A DNA stretch of 64,000 nucleotides from positions 124,001-188,000 of the forward strand of contig CAMWLQ010000003.1 in NCBI GenBank assembly GCA_947175195.1. Reading direction: 5' to 3'. The notes under the pieces are model-generated. The model was given only the letters and a program-made list of their open reading frames with translations. It was not told where the DNA came from and made no database searches. Below, piece after piece: positions 57,970 to 64,000 of this stretch. A program made the translations under genes and the position numbers. Positions within the stretch are counted from its first letter, which is position 1. Every line of letters starts with the position of its first letter. This DNA comes from an uncultured Clostridia bacterium. GTDB lineage: Bacteria; Bacillota; Clostridia; Christensenellales; Pumilibacteraceae.

Positions 57970-59528
57970 TTAAATGTATCCTCCTGCGTGTTGGATTTGG
58001 AGCTGTTGAACACAATGAGCGCAAAGAAACTGGTAATAATGAACATGAATATACCGAGCACCGCGCCGTAGTTGTATTCGGGATGCTGACGCTCTATCGT
58101 CAACGCGTACAACCATGTAACCAACAGGTCGGTCGCGCCTATGACTGAGCCGTCTACGTTCTTGTCCGGACCGCCGCCCGTCAAGAAATAGATAACGTTG
58201 AAGTTGTTGATGTTGCCCGTGAACGTGGTTATGAGCTGAGGAGCCATAACGAACATTATGTACGGGAACGTAATGGAAACGAACCTGCGCACGGGACCCG
58301 CGCCGTCGATACGGCTGGACTCGTACAGCTCTTCCGGTATGTTCATAAGTATACCGGACGTTGCAAGCATTGTGAACGGCATGCCGCGCCACAGGTTGAC
58401 AACTATAACCATTATACGCGCATTCATCGCCTTGCCTGTATACCCGCCAAACCAGTCTATACCACCCGCGCTCTTAAACTTGATGCCAAACCACGAGCTG
58501 AGTATTTGGTTGAACGGACCGGTAAGGTTGAAATACGGGTTGTAGCTGAAGAATTGGTTCATCATCAGCAACGTAACAAAGTCGGGAACGGCTATGACTA
58601 TAATAAAGCACGTGCGCCAAAACGCTTTCATCTTGATGGATTTCTTGTTGATCATCATCGCCAAGAACATTCCGAAGAAAAAGTTGGTAAACGTGGCAAA
58701 CACTGCCCAAATAAGCGTCCAACCGAGAACGCTCCATATAATCGAGCCGTAAGACTGACCGAATACGTCGCCGAACGCGCTAAAGCCCTTCCAAGTGAAC
58801 AGCTCCTGCGGCGGATAATGCGTTATACCGTTTTTGTAGCCGTAGTTGGTAAAGGCTATCAAAATGTTGCACACAAGCGGCAAAACCGTAATGAGCAAAA
58901 TACCGAAAATAGGCAGTGCGAGTACGGTGATGTGGTAGCCGTCGTTAAGCACGTAGTTGAGCTGCTGTTTCAAATTGGAAAGCGGCTTGCCCTCTTCCAC
59001 GCGCTTTTGCGTGTTATATGCGATTTTGGTATTCTTTACCCACATATAGATAAAGAATATGGTGATAATTATCGTCATTACGCTGAAAATAAGTATCGCC
59101 AACGAGTTATCGCCCGGTATAGGCTCGCCCGTAGCCAAGTCCATACCTTCCTTTTTGGTACCAAGTGTGCCGAACATGGCAATTTGCGGTCCACCCAGCA
59201 ATACCATGTAAACTACGTACAGCGCCTCTACCGCCAAAAGCAAAAAGCCCTTTACCAACTGTCCTGCCGATCGCGTAAAGCAACCGAAACCCATAATAAG
59301 GTAGGATATTTTGGTGCGCCAGTCGCCTTTTACAAAGCGGAACCACAGCCCCTCAAAGCCGCGTCCGATAGCGCACAAAAGACCCCAAATTGCAAAGGGA
59401 ATCCGCTTTATGACATTCCAAATCATGAGCCCTACATTTTTTATGTAGCCCCAAATGGACAGTCCGAGCTTTTCGTACCAAGGGCGATTAAATTGTTTCC
59501 AAGTAGGAATTGTTTTTTCACTTGCCAT
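57966..59528 (-). CDS. malF: Maltodextrin ABC transporter permease, MalF type
   Basis: A 520-residue permease with about eight hydrophobic segments, the longer N-terminal part typical of MalF. The EAA-like motif is EELYESSRIDGAGPVRRF. A soluble loop (GTLGTKKEGMDLATGEPI) may be the extracytoplasmic region. The start is the ATG at 59528 with GGGAGAG ahead; an upstream ATG 21 bases earlier is in frame but has a poor Shine-Dalgarno. Transcribed from the malE promoter through a hairpin. Confidence 0.92.
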   Translation of the reverse strand: MASEKTIPTWKQFNRPWYEKLGLSIWGYIKNVGLMIWNVIKRIPFAIWGLLCAIGRGFEGLWFRFVKGDWRTKISYLIMGFGCFTRSAGQLVKGFLLLAVEALYVVYMVLLGGPQIAMFGTLGTKKEGMDLATGEPIPGDNSLAILIFSVMTIIITIFFIYMWVKNTKIAYNTQKRVEEGKPLSNLKQQLNYVLNDGYHITVLALPIFGILLITVLPLVCNILIAFTNYGYKNGITHYPPQELFTWKGFSAFGDVFGQSYGSIIWSVLGWTLIWAVFATFTNFFFGMFLAMMINKKSIKMKAFWRTCFIIVIAVPDFVTLLMMNQFFSYNPYFNLTGPFNQILSSWFGIKFKSAGGIDWFGGYTGKAMNARIMVIVVNLWRGMPFTMLATSGILMNIPEELYESSRIDGAGPVRRFVSITFPYIMFVMAPQLITTFTGNINNFNVIYFLTGGGPDKNVDGSVIGATDLLVTWLYALTIERQHPEYNYGAVLGIFMFIITSFFALIVFNSSKSNTQEDTFK

Positions 59529-59554
59529 AAACAAATCTCTCCCTATCATTACGA

Positions 59555-59591
59555 CAAAAAATTGCCGAGCCGAGAGTATCGACCCGGCAAT
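59555..59591 (-). terminator. Partial terminator between malE and malF
   Basis: ATTGCCG and CGGCAAT arms with about 17 bases between, followed by six T residues on the minus strand. It should make malE transcripts exceed malFG transcripts. Confidence 0.75.
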
Positions 59592-59627
59592 ATTTGTCGA
59601 TCGTAAGTTACTATTTACTTAAAAGAA

Positions 59628-60989
59628 TTATTTGCGCATTGCTTTGGCAAGGTTCTTAAGCGCTTTGCCGCTTGCGTCTTTCTTGGAGGTGGAGCCGTCT
59701 GCGCAGCCGTTGCCGAATGCAGCCATAGCGTCCCAGAAACCGGAGGACTGCTTAAGCTGAGCATAGCCGTTTTCCGCGTTCTGAGTGGAAAGCGCCATAG
59801 CTACGTCGTTCTCTTTAACCGCGTCACTTGCCGCAACAACCTTGTTGGTCGGAACTGCGCTGGTGTTGGCAAAACGCACTTCTTGGCCGTGCTGCGAGGT
59901 GAAGTAGTTGGCAAGAGCCATAGCAACCGACTTGTTGTCGCGCTTGGCGTTTACGCCGCAGTACTTGGAGCCCTTGAAGGAGCCCATCTTTACCTGCTCG
60001 CCGTCCAACGTGTAGGTCGGGCACTTAGCGGGTTTGATGTTTTCGTTTCTTGCAATGTCGTTCCAAATCCAGGAGCCTTGGAAACCTGCGATAAGCGTTT
60101 CGTCGTTAAGACCGTTTGCAGTCTCCGAGTTGCCGTCTTTTGCGGGTTTGATAAATACGTCGGTCTCACCGTCGGCAGTCTTGTTGTTGGCGGGAGTGAG
60201 GTAATTCCAAACAGCCTCGCCTACCTTTTTGCCGATCTCGCCGTCAACGTCGGTAACATACTTTTTGCCGGCGTAGTCCATGGTGCAGCCTGCGCCTTGC
60301 CAGAAACTGGAGATATACCAGCCGTTGCCGTAATCGAACATTATACCTTTGTTCAATTCTTTTGCTTTTGCTACAATGCCGTCAAGCGTCTTGATATCGT
60401 CTTCGCCGAGCAAGTCGCTGTTGTACCACATAAACCAGCCGTTGTCGTCGGTTGCGGGGAACGCGTAGCAGTAGCCGTTGTAAACTACAGGCGAATAAGT
60501 GGTCGCGCTGTCACGCATCGAGATAGCCTTGGTGTAGTACGCACCTTCTTCCGTCGAAGAAAGCGGAGCAAGGAAGTTTTTGTCGACCATGTTCTGGATC
60601 TGACCTGCCTCAAAGAAGAACAAATCGGGACCGGTGGAAGCGTCCGTACCAAGTCCGGTTTCTACTTCGCCCTCGGGCTTAGCCTCGAACGTTACGGAAA
60701 CGTTGGCATATTTGCCGCCCATATAATCGGCGCTCTTAAACTCATTGTAAAGCTTTGTGTAAGTGGCTATTGCGCCGTCCGGGCACCATACCTTAAGCTC
60801 GGTTGCGGGTACCGGAGTGGTGTCGGTAAGCGGGGTTTCGGAATTGGTTACTTCGGGAAGGTTTTCCGCAAGCTCGTGCGAGATGGGCTTAACCTCTTCC
60901 TCTTCGTCACCGCCGCCGCAAGCGACAAGACCGGCGATAGCCGAAAGCGCCATGGTAGACGCCAATAATGTTGCCAGCAATTTCTTCAT
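59628..60989 (-). CDS. malE: Maltodextrin-binding lipoprotein
   Basis: A 453-residue substrate-binding protein of the ABC sugar-importer family. The signal ends in the lipobox GLVACGGG (Cys about residue 24), followed by an acidic linker. The binding-protein core has ELKVWCPDG, GPDLFFFEAGQI, YCYAFPATDDNGWFMWYN and WNDIARNENI, typical of MalE/MdxE. GGAGGAAAT precedes the ATG. It has its own strong promoter and a hairpin behind it, so it is expressed well above the permeases, as usual. Confidence 0.93.
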   Translation of the reverse strand: MKKLLATLLASTMALSAIAGLVACGGGDEEEEVKPISHELAENLPEVTNSETPLTDTTPVPATELKVWCPDGAIATYTKLYNEFKSADYMGGKYANVSVTFEAKPEGEVETGLGTDASTGPDLFFFEAGQIQNMVDKNFLAPLSSTEEGAYYTKAISMRDSATTYSPVVYNGYCYAFPATDDNGWFMWYNSDLLGEDDIKTLDGIVAKAKELNKGIMFDYGNGWYISSFWQGAGCTMDYAGKKYVTDVDGEIGKKVGEAVWNYLTPANNKTADGETDVFIKPAKDGNSETANGLNDETLIAGFQGSWIWNDIARNENIKPAKCPTYTLDGEQVKMGSFKGSKYCGVNAKRDNKSVAMALANYFTSQHGQEVRFANTSAVPTNKVVAASDAVKENDVAMALSTQNAENGYAQLKQSSGFWDAMAAFGNGCADGSTSKKDASGKALKNLAKAMRK

Positions 60990-61024
60990 AAATTTCCTCC
61001 ATAATGAATTTTTAATATTGCTAT

Positions 61025-61057
61025 GACAATTTTATCACTATATGTTACCTTTGTCAA
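61025..61057. promoter_or_regulatory. Promoter of malE with overlapping inverted repeat
   Basis: Minus-strand TTGACA (61052-61057), 17-bp spacer, TAAAAT (61029-61034). TGACAA and TTGTCA at the ends of 61025-61056 form an inverted repeat across the promoter, a possible operator. TGACAA also occurs at 61119 and 61161. The rest of the 261-base gap holds only the terminator below. Confidence 0.6.
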
Positions 61058-61185
61058 TAGGATTTAAAAAAAATCTTTGTGAATTTTTATGCATATTGTA
61101 CAGTTTTGCGCTGTTTATTATGACAAATTAGATAACTATATAATTTATTTTGCCGTATAATGACAAAAATATGCAGCGTAAACAT

Positions 61186-61216
61186 TAAAAGCCCTCTCCG
61201 TAAGGAGAAGGCTTAT
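61186..61216 (-). terminator. Terminator of the large repeat protein gene
   Basis: Minus-strand AAGCCTTCTCC pairs with GGAGAGGGCTT (one G-U) around 3-4 bases, then TTTAATG. Confidence 0.85.
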
Positions 61217-61250
61217 TGCAAACACTGCACTATCCACCAAAGGGAAATGA

Positions 61251-64000
61251 TTATACTAAGCTCGGCTTGCTTATATAAATCTTACCCATGCCGCTTTCAC
61301 CGATTGTCGTCGCCGAGAACTCTATTTCGGTAGTCACGGTATGTCCAGAAATTTCTATATAAGTCATTCCGTTAAGCACCGTTTTGCCCTGCATAACGAT
61401 TGTTATAATATTGACCTTGTTCTCGTCGGTGAAGTCGGGACTTGCGCCCATCATTGACACCATAATATCGTACTCTACGGCGTCCATGTTGTTGAACACC
61501 AACAGCGGCGTGCCGCCTATCAAGTCTTCGCGGTCGTCGCCGACAATGCTGAACTTTTCCACACCGTCGGGCGCGTCGCCGTCGTACAGGTACACAACGG
61601 TGGCGTAAATCTTTTCGGGGAACATGCTTGCTGCGTTGTTGTTGCCCTGCCCGTCGCCGCCGACAAACGAGCCCATTGCCATAGAAAATGTGACGGCAAG
61701 GTAGTCGTTGTTTACGGATACGTAGTCGGCATCGCCTTCCTCAAGCGAAAGATTTTTGTTCAGCCAGTCGCGCACGTCTTGGACGTCATCCCTATCGTCG
61801 CCCTTTGCCAAAATCATTGTTTGCTCGACCTTAATGTCGTTCGATTCGGAAATGCCCTCCACGCCGCGTTTGAGGAAACCGTTAAAGTCAACGTCTCTAT
61901 GCGTGTTGCCGTATACCGTTGTTGCCTCGCTGTCAGTCCACGCCGTCGAGCCGTTCTTGACGTGCGGATCGGTTTCGGGCGACGGCATATTGAACAATAT
62001 GTCGCTGACGATTAAGTTGTTATCGTTGGGCGCCGTTTCATCATAGGTATACAAGCCCTGCAACGTTCTACGTATATCCTCGTTGGTATGCTTTTCAAGC
62101 AGGTCGGGCAAGTCGGGCTGCTGCATTTTTAGCGCGAGGAACGTGTAGAAATCGGTCAGCTCCAGTCCGCGCGAGGTAAACGTAAAGAACGATCTTTCCG
62201 AGCTGCCGCCTATGCTGGCGTTAAGGTTTTGTATTTGTTCGTACAGTATAACGCCGAAATCCTTGACCTGATTTTCTATATCGAAATCATTTGCGAACAG
62301 CTTGACAATATTCAGCATTGCGCCGTAAGTGTCGGCATCCATTACGCCGTTTACGCCCTGATTCTTTACGTTGACCGCAAGCGAAACGCCGTAGCCGAAC
62401 GGATTGTCCTCCGTGCCCTCGCCCGTTACTTGGTCTATGTGGAACGTCGCCGTCGCATAAAGCGAATCCGCCGAAATGAGCCTTCGCACCTGCTCGGCGT
62501 CGGTCATCAAATCGCTAAGCGCTACGGACAGCGTTACCGAAAGCGTGTTGTCGCCTATATCGACCTTAACTATATCGTACGACTGTATCGCATCCTTGCC
62601 GCCCATGTTATCCTTGAGCAGTGAAAGCAGCTCACCCGCTTGCATTATCGGGTGAAGGTCGGTCATCTCTCTTGTATCGTGAGCCAGTCCGTCCACGCCG
62701 TTTACGCGCAGCTTATCCGTATTGAAATCGGACATATACGCAGTCAGCGCGTCAAAGTCGGTTACCGGCTGGGCGGGGTCGCTCAAATAGTATTTGTCGA
62801 ACACCTGTTCGATAAACGCGCCGTAACCGTCGGGCTGAGTTGCCTCTATCGTCGCGGGATTGTTAAGGGCGCGGATTACGTGCTGGAGCTGTTCGGACGT
62901 TACCACCGCGTTGCCGTCATCGTCCACAAGCACCATGTCCGCCACAACCGAGAACACGTCGGGCAAGATTATTGCGCCGCTGTTGCCCAGCCAGCCGCCC
63001 AAGTCCGCGTTGTACTCAAACGTGGATACGGCAAGCTCGATATTGATTTTGCTGTCCATTTGGTCCAGCATGTCGTTGAGCGTGGTGCTTATCTTGTCCG
63101 ATATATCGTTGAGCTTAATGTCGGGAACAAGCTTTTCGATTGTAGCAAGCACGCGGTCGGTGTTTTGGCACGAATTTATTATAAACTCCGCTTGGTCGCG
63201 CTCAACGCTGCGGTCGCGCGTAATATCTACCGTAACGGTGAGCAGTATACTGTCCGGCATAAGCCCTTTAACCAGCCTGCTGACCGTACTGTCTTCATCA
63301 CCGCTCGCCCCGCCGAGCAAGCCGCTGACGTCAACCTCCACGGCAAGCAATGCGTACAGGTGATTTTCCTTTTCGGGATCGGTCTTTTTGACGAACGTCA
63401 ACGCGTCAAGCGTCATATTGAGTTTTTGCAAATCGGCGCTGTCGGTAAGCAGCTTATCCATTTGTCCCGAAAACGCCGCGCCCAACATTCTGTCCGTTAT
63501 GTTCAGCTTGATATTGCGAATATCCTCATCGAGCAGGGCGTTAAACCTTTCGCCGTTTATTTTGTCAAGCAAATCGGTCGAGCCCGCGTTTTCGTTGTTA
63601 GATCCGTCCAGCGATATGCCGAGCATGCTAAGCACCTCGGTCAAATTTTTACTGTCGCCGAAATCGATTGCATACTTGTTTTCTATTTGCTCTATAAACT
63701 TTTGCTCGTAGTCTATTTTGTTTGCGGGATTGCCGCCCGACGGCATATACGTTACCACGCCGTCTACCATGTACCAGTTGTCGTAACGGTACGGCGCGAG
63801 CGAATTTAACTGCTCGGTCTTGTCGGACAAAAGCGCCTGCAATACGTACAAAAAGTCGGCTTTGGTCAGCTTTTCCCCTTCCGCCATGTCCTTGCTTGCC
63901 ACCTTGGCTACCGTTTCCAGCAAGTCCATATGTATCGTGCCCTTGCCCGCATCGGTAAAGTCCATATGCTCGGTCGCTTTTTCGAGCGTCGGTCTAATAT
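61251..64000 (-). CDS. C-terminal part of a large acidic repeat protein of unknown function
   Basis: At least 916 residues are visible; the frame is open through base 64000, so the N-terminus lies beyond the window. No family is recognised. The visible part is acidic, Cys-poor (a single Cys) and rich in Asp/Asn, and contains three diverged repeats of roughly 270-300 residues. Each repeat has a helical block (for example LLETVAKVASKDMAEGEKL) and a strand block with the pattern LxVxLSVxLS...IYATV (residues about 203-280, 474-557 and 755-838 counted from the Met at 63965). This composition fits an exported surface protein. It lies upstream of malE on the same strand, separated by a terminator, so a link to glucan use is only positional. 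Confidence 0.8.
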   Translation of the reverse strand, partial: IRPTLEKATEHMDFTDAGKGTIHMDLLETVAKVASKDMAEGEKLTKADFLYVLQALLSDKTEQLNSLAPYRYDNWYMVDGVVTYMPSGGNPANKIDYEQKFIEQIENKYAIDFGDSKNLTEVLSMLGISLDGSNNENAGSTDLLDKINGERFNALLDEDIRNIKLNITDRMLGAAFSGQMDKLLTDSADLQKLNMTLDALTFVKKTDPEKENHLYALLAVEVDVSGLLGGASGDEDSTVSRLVKGLMPDSILLTVTVDITRDRSVERDQAEFIINSCQNTDRVLATIEKLVPDIKLNDISDKISTTLNDMLDQMDSKINIELAVSTFEYNADLGGWLGNSGAIILPDVFSVVADMVLVDDDGNAVVTSEQLQHVIRALNNPATIEATQPDGYGAFIEQVFDKYYLSDPAQPVTDFDALTAYMSDFNTDKLRVNGVDGLAHDTREMTDLHPIMQAGELLSLLKDNMGGKDAIQSYDIVKVDIGDNTLSVTLSVALSDLMTDAEQVRRLISADSLYATATFHIDQVTGEGTEDNPFGYGVSLAVNVKNQGVNGVMDADTYGAMLNIVKLFANDFDIENQVKDFGVILYEQIQNLNASIGGSSERSFFTFTSRGLELTDFYTFLALKMQQPDLPDLLEKHTNEDIRRTLQGLYTYDETAPNDNNLIVSDILFNMPSPETDPHVKNGSTAWTDSEATTVYGNTHRDVDFNGFLKRGVEGISESNDIKVEQTMILAKGDDRDDVQDVRDWLNKNLSLEEGDADYVSVNNDYLAVTFSMAMGSFVGGDGQGNNNAASMFPEKIYATVVYLYDGDAPDGVEKFSIVGDDREDLIGGTPLLVFNNMDAVEYDIMVSMMGASPDFTDENKVNIITIVMQGKTVLNGMTYIEISGHTVTTEIEFSATTIGESGMGKIYISKPSLV

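Overview
The window is 64 kb of bacterial chromosome from a spore-forming, fermentative member of the Bacillota, most likely an anaerobic gut-type Clostridia lineage. Four things point there. SpoIIID and SpoVB are present, each behind a promoter resembling the sigma-E consensus. The SRP RNA is the long Gram-positive form with an Alu domain. Gene neighbourhoods are typical of Firmicutes (greA-lysS, yaaO-tmk-holB-ricT, rpsF-ssb-rpsR, glmU-prs). AdhE, a clostridial ferredoxin and a maltodextrin/pullulan uptake and degradation locus are encoded. Base composition looks near 50% G+C throughout. I see no prophage, insertion sequence, CRISPR array, tRNA or rRNA gene. Almost all genes lie on the minus strand.

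Layout. 1-5.7 kb: partial phosphotransferase, adhE, an aldo/keto reductase, two small membrane proteins. 5.9-12.3 kb: class II GalT-like protein, RluA-type pseudouridine synthase, rRNA methyltransferase, ileS. 12.6-14.6 kb: an orphan Ser/Thr kinase, a cysteine hydrolase and SRP RNA. 14.7-20.2 kb: the accessory centrepiece, a seven-gene minus-strand operon. It encodes a Cys-repeat RiPP precursor (ACGAKDPAP repeats), a radical SAM/SPASM maturase, a flavin split-barrel/ferredoxin fusion, a nitroreductase, a zinc macrodomain, a SirTM-class sirtuin and a DUF5131 protein. A divergent HxlR-type regulator faces it. 20.3-25 kb: serS, spoVB, a phosphoesterase-HD fusion, ferredoxin. 25-31.3 kb: operon greA-lysS-yaaO-tmk-holB-ricT. 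31.4-36.3 kb: spoIIID, prs, glmU, an ABC-F ATPase. 36.4-44 kb: an unidentified structured RNA candidate, rpsF-ssb-rpsR, dnaA, tilS-trmN6-rsmI. 44-51.9 kb: rpoBC. 52-61 kb: pullulanase, amylase, MalG, MalF, MalE. 61-64 kb: the C-terminal part of a large repeat protein.

How genes work together. The 52-61 kb locus encodes extracellular cleavage of alpha-glucans and ABC import of the products, with hairpins separating malE, malFG and the amylase. The RiPP operon looks redox-related and NAD-related: the regulator's putative operator overlaps the operon -35 box. The link between peptide maturation and protein ADP-ribosylation is inference from gene order only.

Promoters are unusually readable: most have TTGNNN-17 bp-TANNNT. 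At five genes (aldo/keto reductase, kinase, glmU, tilS and a small ORF before ileS) the predicted transcription start falls on or within about two bases of the start codon, which suggests leaderless mRNAs. All annotation is by eye from the sequence and remembered family features; no search or folding program was run.
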